Origin: Nibribacter koreensis
Lineage (GTDB): Bacteria; Bacteroidota; Bacteroidia; Cytophagales; Hymenobacteraceae
Length of the DNA stretch: 64,000 nucleotides
Direction: 5' to 3'
NCBI RefSeq assembly: GCF_039541795.1
Contig: NZ_BAABGX010000001.1
Coordinates: forward strand, 1,364,001-1,428,000
This document shows, one piece after another, positions 17,849 through 26,915 of this stretch. How positions within the stretch are numbered: position 1 is the first letter of the stretch; every line of letters starts with the position of its first letter. Position numbers and translations under genes: made by a program. The notes beneath the pieces were generated by a model. It worked only from the letters and a program-made list of their open reading frames with translations, was not told where the DNA came from and ran no database searches.

Positions 17849-18439
17849 ATGCTAAACGAGAGATTACTGAAACAGATTGAGTTTATCAAAGAGATAGACA
17901 ATGTCAAGTACATCCAGCGCAAAACAAAGCTCTTTAACAGTGACCGGAACGAGAACGACGCAGAGCACAGCTGGCATTTGGCACTCATGGTTCTAGTGCT
18001 GACTGAGCATTCCAACCAACCAATAGATGTGCTCAAGGTCCTGAAAATGGTGTTGATACATGACATCGTGGAGATTGATGCTAGGGACACATTCATTTAT
18101 GACACCCAGAAAAGTCATTCCAATACAGAGGAGGAGCGGCTGGCGGCCAACCGCATTTTCGGGATGTTGCCCAAAGAGCAGGCAGATGAATTTATTGCCA
18201 TATGGGAGGAGTTTGAGGCCGGTGAAACGCATGAGGCGAAGTTTGCCAGAGCCATGGACCGTTTAGCGCCTTTGCTTCAGAACACCTCCAATAACGGCGG
18301 CACCTGGCAAGAGTTCGGGGTTAAATATTCTAAAGTGTATGAGAAGAAGAGCGTCATCAAGGAGGGCTCAGACACCATTTGGAACTTCGCCGAAGGCCTG
18401 ATTAATGAAAGCGTAGAAATTGGCATTTTGAAGAAATAA
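17849..18439 (+). CDS. HD domain protein (HDDC2/YfbR-like phosphohydrolase)
   Basis: This 196-residue protein has the HD-domain residues: H in ENDAEHSWHLAL near residue 34, HD in VLIHDIVEIDARDTF near residue 70, and a distal D in FARAMDRLAPLL near residue 137. This arrangement is that of the HDDC2/YfbR group, several of which are 5'-deoxynucleotidases with a divalent metal. It is likely cytoplasmic. Its 200-nt upstream gap contains GCTAAC and GTTAAC words but no clear attC-like fold. The substrate is inferred from the family only. Confidence 0.82.
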   Translation: MLNERLLKQIEFIKEIDNVKYIQRKTKLFNSDRNENDAEHSWHLALMVLVLTEHSNQPIDVLKVLKMVLIHDIVEIDARDTFIYDTQKSHSNTEEERLAANRIFGMLPKEQADEFIAIWEEFEAGETHEAKFARAMDRLAPLLQNTSNNGGTWQEFGVKYSKVYEKKSVIKEGSDTIWNFAEGLINESVEIGILKK

Positions 18440-18500
18440 TTAGCTTATTCTGCTCTTACATCATTTTAATTTTATAATCAAAAAATCATATATTTCCTTC

Positions 18501-19583
18501 ATGAAAACGACATGGGGAATTCTAATCCTTTGCGCTGCCTTGTGCACCACGCTACCACTCTACGCTCAAACGGGGCCTTGGGCTAAGTATGACCAGGAGT
18601 TAAAAGACGGCGCCCTGTACCGCGAAGCCAGCCAAGGCAACTTAGAGGAGGTGAAAAGCATTGTGGCCGGGGGCGGCAACATCCATTATCTTGCTCCGCA
18701 AACCAAGTCCACCATCTTAATGGCCGCCGCCGGGAGCGGGAAGATTGAGGTTGTAAAGTATTTGCTAGACCAGGGCGCAGACCCCTCCTTAAAAGACTGG
18801 TGGAACTATACTGCCCTAGACAAAGCCCGCTCTGTGGGCGCCAAGGATATTGAAGCCCTGCTTCAGGCAAAGATGGCAGGCAAGCAGCCTTCCCCGGTGG
18901 TTGAGCCCAAACCCCAGCCTGATAAACCAAAAGAAGACACGGCCGTTCCAGCTCCAAAACCGCAGCCCAAACCAGCCCCTACACCTTTGGCACCAAACAA
19001 ATGGCCTATGTTTGGTTCTTATGCCGTGGGCGACTCTATCCTGTATTGGGTGCCTACGGGCTGGCGACGCGGCGTGGTGGCAGAAGTGGGCGTAAAAGAG
19101 GCCACCGGCAGGGTTTCTGTAGACTACTCCCACAAAAAATATTTGATTGATCCAGACGCCTACGCCTTAGGGAACGACTGGTACGAATGGAGCGGTGTGG
19201 TAACGCTGCAACGAAAGCCATTCTGGACCAATTGGTTTATAGGTGATTGGCAGTTAGGCGAAGTACAGGCCCACAGCAATGAAGTAAAAGGCAATAAAGA
19301 AACAGACACCTACTATCTCCATAAAGCCTCAGAAAAGCTACAGGTGTTTGCCAACAAGACTTACCGCTGGCAATTGACGGATGGGAAAGTAGTCACCGGC
19401 AAATGGAAATCCATCCCTAATGAGCCGGGCATTGTGCTACTGAAAGCCTTCCGTGGGTTTGACTGGACACTGCGTAATTTAACAGGCGTGCATGACTGGT
19501 CTATCCGGAAACTGGATAAGATTAACCTCAAACCGAATGCCCAGGTCATGTCCATCAACGGCCAACGAAAATCTACAGAGTAG
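18501..19583 (+). CDS. Secreted ankyrin-repeat protein with Pro-rich linker and C-terminal beta domain
   Basis: This 360-residue protein has a signal peptide ending LPLYAQ near residue 23. Ankyrin repeats cover about residues 32-120 (ALYREASQGNLEEVKSIVAG, TILMAAAGSGKIEVVKYLLD, GADPSLKDWWNYTALDKA). A Pro/Lys-rich linker follows at about 128-165 with repeated KPQP words. The C-terminal part has Trp-rich beta segments such as LYWVPTGWRRGVV and YEWSGVV, which may form an SH3/Tudor-like module. It is a predicted periplasmic or secreted binding protein. The combination is not one I can assign to a named family. Confidence 0.72.
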   Translation: MKTTWGILILCAALCTTLPLYAQTGPWAKYDQELKDGALYREASQGNLEEVKSIVAGGGNIHYLAPQTKSTILMAAAGSGKIEVVKYLLDQGADPSLKDWWNYTALDKARSVGAKDIEALLQAKMAGKQPSPVVEPKPQPDKPKEDTAVPAPKPQPKPAPTPLAPNKWPMFGSYAVGDSILYWVPTGWRRGVVAEVGVKEATGRVSVDYSHKKYLIDPDAYALGNDWYEWSGVVTLQRKPFWTNWFIGDWQLGEVQAHSNEVKGNKETDTYYLHKASEKLQVFANKTYRWQLTDGKVVTGKWKSIPNEPGIVLLKAFRGFDWTLRNLTGVHDWSIRKLDKINLKPNAQVMSINGQRKSTE

Positions 19584-19702
19584 TAGGGTTTTGTTGCCCA
19601 TGTTTGCCCTAAAGAGAAGTTGTAAGAGGGTATTTTAAAACTCCGTCCAAATCCCGTTCACTAGCAGTCTTACCAGTAAAGCCACAAGAAAAATAAATCG
19701 AT

Positions 19703-20074
19703 ATGAAACTAGGAGCCTTCTCTGTTAGCCTGAATGTTAAAGACCTACAAACCTCTAAGCAGTTCTATGAAAACTTAGGGTTTTCTGTTTTTGCGGGCGG
19801 CATGCCGCAGAACTACCTCATCATGAAAAACGGGAACGCGCTCATCGGGCTGTTCCAGGGCATGTTTCAAGGCAACATTTTAACCTTCAACCCCGGTTGG
19901 GATGAGAATGCCCAAAATTTAGAATCGTTTGAAGATGTGCGCCAGATTCAGCAAAAATTAAAGAGCGCCGGCCTTGACTTATTAAGTGAAGCCGATGAAA
20001 ACGCTTCGGGCCCTGCCAGCCTCATGCTCCAAGACCCTGACGGAAACATGATTTTACTGGACCAGCACCGGTAA
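19703..20074 (+). CDS. VOC (glyoxalase/bleomycin-resistance fold) protein
   Basis: This 123-residue single VOC domain has NVKDLQTSKQFYENLGFSVF near residue 12 and the C-terminal LMLQDPDGNMILLDQH near residue 105, whose acidic residue is the usual metal ligand position. VOC proteins use two such beta-alpha-beta-beta-beta modules, normally as a dimer. The substrate cannot be predicted; bacterial members include resistance proteins and small-molecule lyases. It stands alone between the ankyrin and porin-like genes. Confidence 0.82.
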   Translation: MKLGAFSVSLNVKDLQTSKQFYENLGFSVFAGGMPQNYLIMKNGNALIGLFQGMFQGNILTFNPGWDENAQNLESFEDVRQIQQKLKSAGLDLLSEADENASGPASLMLQDPDGNMILLDQHR

Positions 20075-20249
20075 TTTTTTTCATTATCTGCCAAGTGGTT
20101 ATTATCTACAGCATAGGCATAGCAGTACCACAAAAGTTTAATCTTTGTCCTGCCAAAAGGATTGACTGGATGAAAGAAAACCCTTTATTTTGCTTTCCCC
20201 CGCCCTGCTTACAGAATACAAAACCCAACTCTTTTCACACCTAAACCCG

Positions 20250-20840
20250 ATGAAAAAACTTTTACTCATCCCAGTTCTACTTGTAGTAGCACTCAGCACT
20301 GCTTTTGCCCAAACCTCTAGTGACTCTACGGTCACAAAGCCCTACCTACCGGTACGTTTCCTGGTGGGTGCCTCTTTTGAGTTTGGCGGCGACAAGGTAG
20401 CTGAGGTACAGTTTACCAACGGCGAGTCGCAGTCTATTCCAGCCGGACAAGGCGTTTCCATCCATGCCGGGGGCCAGTTTCAATTCCCAAAGCTGGACAA
20501 GTTTTTGTTGCGCGCCACCGTGGGATTTAAATACGTGACCACCCAGGCAGACAATGCGCACATACGCCTAAGCCGTATTCCCTTGCATCTAACCGCTAAC
20601 TTCATGGCCACTGACAAGATACGCCTGGGTGCGGGACTAGCCTCTCATCAAAGCATCACCTTTAAGACAGACGGCATTGGCCAGGACTTTGAGTTAAAGG
20701 GATCTACCGGTGCTATATTTGAAGTGGCATACAGCTTTATTGGCGTGTCTTACACCGCCATGACCTACAAAGACAAGTACAGCAACTCTTACTCGGCCAA
20801 CAACATAGGCATAACTTTCTCTGGCGTGTTCCCCAAGTAA
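20250..20840 (+). CDS. Secreted beta-barrel-like hypothetical protein
   Basis: The ATG at 20250 gives 196 residues with a clean signal peptide (MKKLLLIPVLLVVALSTAFA). In-frame upstream starts would add an unlikely 20-residue leader before it. The mature protein alternates short hydrophobic beta stretches with turns (FLVGASFEFGGDKVA, LRATVGFKYVT, IRLGAGLASHQS) and ends in strands with terminal FSGVFPK. This fits a small outer-membrane beta-barrel, as is common in Bacteroidota. No family name is assigned. A long palindromic hairpin follows the stop. Confidence 0.7.
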   Translation: MKKLLLIPVLLVVALSTAFAQTSSDSTVTKPYLPVRFLVGASFEFGGDKVAEVQFTNGESQSIPAGQGVSIHAGGQFQFPKLDKFLLRATVGFKYVTTQADNAHIRLSRIPLHLTANFMATDKIRLGAGLASHQSITFKTDGIGQDFELKGSTGAIFEVAYSFIGVSYTAMTYKDKYSNSYSANNIGITFSGVFPK

Positions 20841-20866
20841 TAACTGCCACTTACTAGTTTAATCTC

Positions 20867-20928
20867 AAAAGAAGAAGCCGTTTTTAGCCTGATTTCTAGA
20901 AATCAGGCTAAAAACGGCTTCTTCTTTT
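20867..20928. repeat. 38-nt palindromic repeat with 12-bp locus-specific arm extension
   Basis: The core at 20879-20916 is a perfect palindrome of the TAGCCTG/CAGGCTA variant with centre TCTAGA. The pairing continues outward through AAAAGAAGAAGC on the left and GCTTCTTCTTTT on the right, giving a 62-nt near-perfect hairpin ending in a T-rich tract. It can act as a terminator for the beta-barrel gene. Confidence 0.92.
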
Positions 20929-21002
20929 AAACACTTGTTCAACTAAACATTCTTCTTCATGGTTACATTTTTAATATCAGGTTAATTTTCAATACATTTT
21001 TA

Positions 21003-21031
21003 TTGTTTTACAATAAATTTTTATTACTTTG
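21003..21031 (+). promoter_or_regulatory. Candidate promoter of the DUF2975/XRE operon
   Basis: TTG at 21003-21005 and TTACTTTG at 21024-21031 are separated by 18 nt in a very AT-rich stretch, 26 nt upstream of the ATG. The second box differs from TAnnTTTG at one position. Confidence 0.5.
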
Positions 21032-21056
21032 GATCATTAATCAAACAAATACAGCC

Positions 21057-21593
21057 ATGTCAGAAACTAAAACTTACCTTTTCACTGGCCTGCAGATTGT
21101 GGCCTGGATCATCTTTGTGGGCTTGTGCATTGAAGCCGGCGCCTTGCTTGTAAATTTTGTATTTAGTCTTATCAAACCAGAATTCGTCCAGAACCTATAT
21201 CAGAAGTTAGACTTATCCTTAGTGTATACCCGCAGTAAGTGGGCTTACTTTTCTATGTACAGTTTTATCTTAGTGATTGCCTTTCTCAAGGCCTATCTGT
21301 TTTATGTGGTGGTGATGCTGGTAACCAAGCTTGACTTGGCTAAACCCTTCAACGGCCTGGTGGCGGGCCAGATTAATCAGATTAGTTACTACACTTTTTC
21401 TATTGGCTTAGTGAGTTACATTGCCAGAGAATCGGCTCAAAACCTGGCAAACCGCGGCTACGTGATGGACAACCTAAACTCATTCTGGGCAGACAGCCAA
21501 GCGTTTATTTTAATGGCGGCCGTCCTGTACATCATTGCCAGCATCTTCCAAAAGGGGGTTGACCTGCAGCATGAGAACGACCTGACCGTATAG
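21057..21593 (+). CDS. DUF2975 membrane protein
   Basis: The chosen ATG gives 178 residues (MSETKTYLFTGLQ...). Four hydrophobic segments lie at about residues 10-32, 62-84, 110-128 and 145-163, typical of DUF2975. The XRE regulator gene begins 2 nt after its stop; DUF2975 genes are very often paired with a small YozG-like HTH gene, and that pairing is the strongest support for the call. A role in signal-dependent regulation is suspected but not established. A candidate promoter lies directly upstream. Confidence 0.85.
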   Translation: MSETKTYLFTGLQIVAWIIFVGLCIEAGALLVNFVFSLIKPEFVQNLYQKLDLSLVYTRSKWAYFSMYSFILVIAFLKAYLFYVVVMLVTKLDLAKPFNGLVAGQINQISYYTFSIGLVSYIARESAQNLANRGYVMDNLNSFWADSQAFILMAAVLYIIASIFQKGVDLQHENDLTV

Positions 21594-21595
21594 CC

Positions 21596-21811
21596 ATGCC
21601 CATAATTGTAAACCTGGATGTGATGATGGCCAAGCGCAAGATGTCCTTGAATGAGCTCTCTGAGAAAGTAGACCTGACGCTTTCTAACCTTTCTATTTTA
21701 AAAACCGGCAAAGCCAAGGCCGTTAGGTTCTCTACCCTAGAGGCCATTTGCAAAGCCCTGGATTGCCAGCCCGGTGACCTGCTAGAATACGCCCCAGAAC
21801 AAGCTGAGTAA
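21596..21811 (+). CDS. YozG-like XRE-family HTH regulator
   Basis: This 71-residue Cro/C1-type helix-turn-helix protein has MSLNELSEKVDLTLSNLSIL (helices 2-3) near residue 16, and ends TLEAICKALDCQPGDLLEY, the classic end of an XRE domain. It is co-transcribed with the DUF2975 gene 2 nt upstream. It probably represses or senses through that membrane partner. Targets are unknown. Confidence 0.9.
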   Translation: MPIIVNLDVMMAKRKMSLNELSEKVDLTLSNLSILKTGKAKAVRFSTLEAICKALDCQPGDLLEYAPEQAE

Positions 21812-21915
21812 TCCTTGAGTCTTGTAGTATGTAGTGATTGATTTTGAATACAGGCGATGGTTGAAGTAAGCTAGTTGCTTGTCAAAGCAGAAATTGCATT
21901 CCATTCGCCAGTATT

Positions 21916-21953
21916 CGTTTTTGGGCTATTTTTCTAAAAGAAAGCCAAAAACG
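21916..21953. repeat. Partly mismatched copy of the 38-nt palindromic repeat
   Basis: The outer arms pair (CGTTTTTGG... and ...CCAAAAACG) but the inner bases ATTTTTC and AAAAGAAAG pair poorly. It lies between co-directional genes, after the XRE gene. Confidence 0.8.
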
Positions 21954-22131
21954 AAAAGAAAGAAGAGAATGGAAAACCTGCTTCTTTAAATATTTCGTTT
22001 TAAATATATTTGAAGCATCCTTAGTTGCTTTCCATGAATGTATCTTAATAGCACTAGGCATGCCTGGTACTACCGCTGTTCAGGCTAGTCTATAGCACAC
22101 GTTTTCTAAAACTCTTCTCACCCTGTCTGTC

Positions 22132-23103
22132 ATGAAGAATTTTCTTTTCAGCCTTTTACTCCTGTCATTTGCCCTGTCTTGCACGCGGCCAAACACCCTC
22201 AGCCAAGAAGCATCTGCCACCAATAGGCTACAGGACGGCGAACGCCTTATCACGCTCAACGGCATCAAGCACTGGGTGAAGGTGAAAGGCAGCCAGCACC
22301 AAACCACGCCCATTGTCTTAGTGCACGGCGGGCCGGGCGGCAACCACTATGTCTTTGAACGCACTGCTGGGCCAGAACTAGAAAAATTTGCCACCGTCAT
22401 CTACTATGAGCAAAGAGGCTCCGGCAGAAGCCAGGCCCCCAGCAACCCAGAAGACTACGCCTTGCCCACCCTCATCAGTGATTTAAGAGCCTTGCAAGAC
22501 TCCCTAGGCACTCCCAAGATCACCTTGCTGGGCTACTCCTTCGGGGCAGAGCTGTCTTTGCGCTATGCCATTGCTCATCCAGATAAGGTAGAAAAGCTAA
22601 TCCTCTCCTCTCCCGCCGAACTCTCTCCTGCCAACATGCTGGTGCAAATACAAGGTTTCTATTCCATTGGCGACGCACCGCTCAGGTCTGGCATTGAGAA
22701 GGTCTTGAAAGACACCACCAGCCTCACCCAAAAATACAACCGCGTTTGGGGCTTGGCCAATGTAGCCACCGTAGACAAGTTCTTGTTTGTAGACGCGGCA
22801 AAAGCCCAATTCAACCGACAGCTTTGGCAGGAAAGCAAGCTCACCAACACCGGGCTCATGGCCAAAGTCTACCTGCAAAACAACAAGGCAGATTTATTGG
22901 AGCTGGCCAAAAACCATCCAACGCCTACCTTGCTCATTAGTGGTCTGCATGACAAAAACGGCGGCTTGCACACGGCCTTGGGGTTAAAGCAAATCCTGCC
23001 CAACAGCCAGCATAAGCTCTATGAGCAAAGCGCCCATTTTCCAGACATTGAAGAACCCAACCGCTATGCCCAGGACGTGAAAGCCTTTGTGCAAGCCAAG
23101 TAA
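22132..23103 (+). CDS. Alpha/beta hydrolase lipoprotein (proline iminopeptidase-like)
   Basis: This 323-residue protein has a lipoprotein signal (LLLLSFALSC, Cys near residue 17) and an alpha/beta-hydrolase domain. The oxyanion motif VHGGPGGNH lies near residue 63, YYEQRGSGRS near residue 86, the nucleophile Ser in LLGYSFGAELS near residue 134, a probable Asp in SGLHDKNGG near residue 272 and His in SAHFPDIEEP near residue 303. The HGGPG signature groups it with prolyl iminopeptidases (S33). It is likely exported and membrane-anchored. The substrate (peptide or ester) cannot be fixed. Confidence 0.87.
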   Translation: MKNFLFSLLLLSFALSCTRPNTLSQEASATNRLQDGERLITLNGIKHWVKVKGSQHQTTPIVLVHGGPGGNHYVFERTAGPELEKFATVIYYEQRGSGRSQAPSNPEDYALPTLISDLRALQDSLGTPKITLLGYSFGAELSLRYAIAHPDKVEKLILSSPAELSPANMLVQIQGFYSIGDAPLRSGIEKVLKDTTSLTQKYNRVWGLANVATVDKFLFVDAAKAQFNRQLWQESKLTNTGLMAKVYLQNNKADLLELAKNHPTPTLLISGLHDKNGGLHTALGLKQILPNSQHKLYEQSAHFPDIEEPNRYAQDVKAFVQAK

Positions 23104-23120
23104 TTTTACCTCCTGGCACC

Positions 23121-23166
23121 AATCCGTTTTTGGCCTGTTTTCTGGGAAACAGGCCAAAAACGGATT
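23121..23166. repeat. 38-nt palindromic repeat with 4-bp arm extension
   Basis: The core at 23125-23162 matches the majority form, with arms pairing across CGTTTTTGGCCTGTTT. AATC outside the left arm pairs with GATT outside the right. It lies 20 nt after the hydrolase stop, so it is placed as a terminator for that gene. Confidence 0.92.
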
Positions 23167-23200
23167 TTCTTTTCTCCTGTTCCGGGCTTCAGGCTTCGTG

Positions 23201-23233
23201 TTCAAGGGGATCAAAATAGAATTACTATATTTG
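23201..23233 (+). promoter_or_regulatory. Candidate pgk promoter
   Basis: TATATTTG at 23226-23233 is an exact match to TAnnTTTG, 57 nt before the pgk ATG. The upstream box is weak (TTC about 22 nt earlier), so the call rests on the -7 element. Confidence 0.45.
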
Positions 23234-23289
23234 CTTTGCACCTGTTTCAGGTCTATTTGCGTAGCAAGAACCTAACCTTCACTGAGACT

Positions 23290-24498
23290 ATGATAACCAT
23301 TGACCAATACAACTTCCAGGGCAAGCGTGCGCTGGTGCGTGTAGACTTCAACGTGCCGTTGAACAGCAACTTTGAGATCACAGATGACACCCGCATTAGA
23401 GCGGCCGTGCCTACCATCAGAAAAATCTTAAACGACGGCGGTTCTGTGGTTTTGATGTCGCACCTGGGCAGACCCAAAGGAGGCCCTGAGGAGAAGTATT
23501 CTCTAAAACACCTGGTGCAACCGCTGGAGGACATTTTCCAGACCCAGGTCAAGTTCTCTAGAGACAGCATTGGTTCTGAGGCCGTAGAAATGGCCAACGA
23601 CCTCCAGCCCGGCGAAATCCTGTTGCTGGAGAATCTGCGCTTTCACAAAGAAGAAGAGTCGGGCAACCAGATTTTCGCTGAGAAATTGAGTTTGTTGGGA
23701 GACGTTTATGTGAACGACGCCTTCGGGACGGCTCACCGCGCCCACGCCTCTACCTCCATTGTAGCCGATTATTTCCCGCATGACAAAGTATGCGGTTCTG
23801 TGATGCAGGCTGAATTAGAGAACGCCCAGAAAGTATTAAGCTACGCCGACAGACCTTACACGGCTATCATGGGCGGTGCTAAAATCTCAGACAAAATTCT
23901 GGTGATTGAGCAGTTGCTGGACAAGGTAGACAACCTGATCATTGGCGGCGGCATGAGCTATACCTTTGCAAAAGCCCAGGGCGGTCACATTGGCAACTCC
24001 TTGCTGGAGGCTGATAAAATGGACTTGACCACAGAACTTTTGAGAAAGGCCGAAGAAAAAGGCGTAAAGATTTACCTGCCCACGGACTCTATCATTGCCG
24101 ATGCCTTTGACAACAATGCCAACACAGACGCAGTGGCCAGCCACGCCATTCCGGACGGTTGGATGGGCTTGGACATTGGACCAGAAAGCCAGGCTACCTT
24201 CTCTGAGGTGATTCGTAACTCAAAGACTATTCTTTGGAACGGCCCTATGGGCGTGTTTGAGATGCCCAACTTTGCCGGTGGCACCAAAGCCATTGCCGAG
24301 GCCGTGGTGGAAGCCACCAAAAACGGCGCGTACTCGCTCATCGGCGGAGGAGACTCAGCCGCAGCGGTAGCCCAAATGGGCCACACGCAGGATGTTTCCT
24401 ACGTCTCTACCGGCGGTGGCGCTTTGCTGGAGTACATGGAAGGCAAACAACTGCCCGGCGTGCTCGCGCTGCAATTAGAAGAAACTCCATTAGACTAA
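23290..24498 (+). CDS. pgk: Phosphoglycerate kinase
   Basis: This 402-residue glycolytic enzyme transfers phosphate from 1,3-bisphosphoglycerate to ADP in the cytoplasm. Signatures in order are KRALVRVDFNVPL near residue 10, VVLMSHLGRPKG near residue 55, ENLRFHKEEE near residue 114, NDAFGTAHRAHAS near residue 143, AIMGGAKISDKI near residue 192, LWNGPMGVFE near residue 316 and the Gly-rich IGGGDSAAAVAQ near residue 355. The start was placed at MITIDQYNF; in-frame codons upstream lie next to the candidate promoter. A strong 20-bp stem terminator follows. Confidence 0.97.
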   Translation: MITIDQYNFQGKRALVRVDFNVPLNSNFEITDDTRIRAAVPTIRKILNDGGSVVLMSHLGRPKGGPEEKYSLKHLVQPLEDIFQTQVKFSRDSIGSEAVEMANDLQPGEILLLENLRFHKEEESGNQIFAEKLSLLGDVYVNDAFGTAHRAHASTSIVADYFPHDKVCGSVMQAELENAQKVLSYADRPYTAIMGGAKISDKILVIEQLLDKVDNLIIGGGMSYTFAKAQGGHIGNSLLEADKMDLTTELLRKAEEKGVKIYLPTDSIIADAFDNNANTDAVASHAIPDGWMGLDIGPESQATFSEVIRNSKTILWNGPMGVFEMPNFAGGTKAIAEAVVEATKNGAYSLIGGGDSAAAVAQMGHTQDVSYVSTGGGALLEYMEGKQLPGVLALQLEETPLD

Positions 24499-24514
24499 TC
24501 ATTAATTAGTTTGT

Positions 24515-24562
24515 AAAACAGAAGCGGCGGCTCCACTTTAGGAGCCGCCGCTTCTGTTTTTT
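24515..24562 (+). terminator. Strong terminator of pgk, usable on both strands
   Basis: A perfect 20-bp stem (AAAACAGAAGCGGCGGCTCC with its complement) has a 6-nt loop ACTTTA and is followed by T-runs. Its T-tract merges into a decayed palindromic repeat. Confidence 0.93.
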
Positions 24563-24592
24563 GGCTGTTTTCTAAGAATCAGGCTAAAAACG
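24555..24592. repeat. Decayed copy of the 38-nt palindromic repeat fused to the pgk terminator
   Basis: The right arm CAGGCTAAAAACG is typical. The left arm overlaps the terminator T-tract and has lost a base, giving imperfect pairing. Confidence 0.7.
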
Positions 24593-24996
24593 ACTATGGT
24601 GTCAATTGATTCATCTGTTGGTGTAAACACCCCCCTTAGTGCTACGCTCGGTGCCTCAAACTCTCGTTTGGGCAACCCTCAAGGGGGACTCTGCGGTTAG
24701 TAGAAGCCTTTGCTACGTGCACCTGATCCAGTCTTTCCGTCGAGTCGCCTAAGCAGGTTGCCGCCTCTGACCCGACAGCGGTCACGATAAAGCATTGTTA
24801 GTTAAGTAAGCAAGGAAGTAGCCATGCAAAGGAGGCAAGCTGGTACAGCGCGAGGCGGGAAGACGGGGCCCCGCGGCCGCGAGCGCTGGGCGGCAGCAAT
24901 GCAACAAGGCGGCATAAGGGCACCGAAGCAAGCAGTCTTTCTCAGGAGCAGCCAAATGCGTGCACAACGTCAAAAACACAACCTCCCCAGAAACAC
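24593..24996. other. Long non-coding gap between pgk and recQ
   Basis: No supported gene is present. CCCCCTT at 24631-24637 pairs with AAGGGGG at 24681-24687 around a structured interior (GCCTCAAAC / GTTTGGGC). The rest, about 24700-24960, is GC-rich with a short palindromic run (CGGGGCCCCGCGGCCGCG) and lacks the codon pattern of neighbouring genes. I do not recognise it as a known RNA. Confidence 0.5.
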
Positions 24997-26907
24997 TTAC
25001 TTCAACCGCTCCAGATTCCCCTCAGGGGTATACTGCACCAGTTGATTCTCCAACATCTCCTGCAACAAGTCGCCCAGCAACTCCTGTTCAGAGGAGCTGA
25101 AGTGCGTGGCAATAGACTTAGGATGCAAGGGCATTTCTTTGAGATGGCTCAACACCTTGGCTTCTAAATGCAGTTTGTTTTCCTCTAACCGCTGTTTCTT
25201 TTTTTGCGCCAGGCAATAGTCACAGATGCGGCAGTTCTCTTGGCTTTCCTCCCCGAAGTACTTTAATATCTGCTGCGTTCTACATTGCTTGGCATTTTCT
25301 ATGAAGGCAATCACCGATTTGGCTTTGGACAGCGCCTGGTCTCTAAATTGATTTAAGCGTTTTTGGTCCAATGGCATTTTAGCGGCATCTGCTCTTGGCA
25401 ATATAAACTGCACCTGCGGACCGTCGTGCTGGGCCTCATATACCAAGACCTGGCGCTGGTGCAAGTGTTGCAATTGTTGTCTTACGGTTTTCTCTGGTAA
25501 CTCCAGATGCTTGGCCAGGCCAGCCTCAGATATTTTCACGAAGTCGCGGTACATTTCGCCGCCGTACAGGCGCAACAGGCCTTTGATGACTGGCTCCAGC
25601 GTCTCGTTCATGATCTGAAACTCATATAAGGCCGTATGTTCCAGCAAGAAGAATACCTTGGAAGGACTATAGAAGCCTTCGTTCAAGACCAATAATCCTT
25701 CTGACTCTAGTTGCTTTAAGGAATGGTGTACCTCTGCAGCAGACAGCTGGTAGGTTCGGCAGAACTCGGCTATGTCAAAGTCGAAGGATTGGAAGGCGCC
25801 GCTGCCCGTGGCCAGTTGGTAGAAATTGGCTAAGGCCTGGTACACGCGGTTTAAGGTCTCCATGGGTGGATAGGCCTCAGTAGTTTTCTTGAGGAGCAGA
25901 GACGTGTCCTCAGGGCCCAATAAGACGGTGGCGTAGCTATACTTGCCATCCCGCCCTGCCCTACCAGCTTCTTGGTAATAAGCTTCCAAAGAATCAGGTA
26001 AATCCAAGTGTACTACCAAACGTACATCGGGCTTATCAATCCCCATCCCGAAGGCATTGGTGGCCACAATCACGCGCACTCTATCTTGAATCCAATCGGT
26101 TTGGGCAGTGGTACGCGCCTGATGCGGCAAACCGGCGTGGTAGGCGGCGGCTTTGATGCCTTGGCGCTGTAGCCAGTCGGCCAGCTCCTGCGTGCGACGG
26201 CGGTTGCGCACATAGATGATGGCCGTGCCTGTCATTTTCTGCAGAATCTCGCGCATTCTGGCTTCTTTGTCCTCCACGGCCAGCACAGAATACGACAGGT
26301 TCTTGCGCGCAAAGCTCTGCTGAAAAACATTCTCTTTTTTGAAGGCCAACTTCTCCTGAATGTCAGCCTTTACTACAGTGGTGGCCGAAGCAGTCAGAGC
26401 TAAAATGGGCACCTGCGGCAGGATGTCTCGTAGCTTTGCAATCTCCAAGTACGGCGGCCGGAAGTCATACCCCCACTGCGAAATACAGTGCGCCTCGTCC
26501 ACGGCCAGCAGGCAGACGTTCATGCGCTTGATCCGCTCCAGAAACAGCTCGGTCTGCAAGCGCTCCGGCGACACGTACAGAAACTTTACGGCGCCAAACA
26601 CGCAGTTGTCCAGAATCATGTCAATCTCACGCTTAGCCATACCGGTATGGAGTGCGGCAGCGGCAATGCCCCGTTTGCGCAGATTCTCTACCTGGTCCTT
26701 CATGAGCGCAATCAAGGGAGATACCACCAAGCACACGCCCTCCTGCGCCAGCGCCGGAACCTGAAAACAAATGGATTTTCCACCGCCGGTGGGCAGGATG
26801 GCAAGCGTATCTTGTCCGGCTAAGACCGAAGCGATGATGTCTTCCTGCCCCGGCCTGAAAGCGTCATAGCCCCAGTATTGCTGTAAGATGTGGTGAAGGT
26901 CTGTCAT
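24997..26907 (-). CDS. recQ: ATP-dependent DNA helicase RecQ
   Basis: This superfamily 2 helicase has about 636 residues from the chosen ATG. Motif 0/Q is FRPGQEDII, motif I AILPTGGGKSICFQVPAL near residue 43, motif II VDEAHCISQWGYDFRP near residue 137, motif III LTASA, motif VI QEAGRAGRDGKYS near residue 320, and the zinc-binding Cys cluster CRTQQ...ENCRICDYC near residue 570. It unwinds forked and recombination intermediates. A longer frame would start at a TTG inside the -35-like element of a good promoter, so the ATG at 26907 or 26913 is preferred. No classical HRDC domain is evident; a winged helix and a C-terminal helical extension are present. Confidence 0.93.
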   Translation of the reverse strand: MTDLHHILQQYWGYDAFRPGQEDIIASVLAGQDTLAILPTGGGKSICFQVPALAQEGVCLVVSPLIALMKDQVENLRKRGIAAAALHTGMAKREIDMILDNCVFGAVKFLYVSPERLQTELFLERIKRMNVCLLAVDEAHCISQWGYDFRPPYLEIAKLRDILPQVPILALTASATTVVKADIQEKLAFKKENVFQQSFARKNLSYSVLAVEDKEARMREILQKMTGTAIIYVRNRRRTQELADWLQRQGIKAAAYHAGLPHQARTTAQTDWIQDRVRVIVATNAFGMGIDKPDVRLVVHLDLPDSLEAYYQEAGRAGRDGKYSYATVLLGPEDTSLLLKKTTEAYPPMETLNRVYQALANFYQLATGSGAFQSFDFDIAEFCRTYQLSAAEVHHSLKQLESEGLLVLNEGFYSPSKVFFLLEHTALYEFQIMNETLEPVIKGLLRLYGGEMYRDFVKISEAGLAKHLELPEKTVRQQLQHLHQRQVLVYEAQHDGPQVQFILPRADAAKMPLDQKRLNQFRDQALSKAKSVIAFIENAKQCRTQQILKYFGEESQENCRICDYCLAQKKKQRLEENKLHLEAKVLSHLKEMPLHPKSIATHFSSSEQELLGDLLQEMLENQLVQYTPEGNLERLK

Positions 26908-26915
26908 AGCCATGT

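Noticed and set aside
24700..24960. GC-rich stretch considered as RNase P RNA, tmRNA or 6S RNA
   Set aside because: None of the conserved sequence blocks of these RNAs is recognisable.
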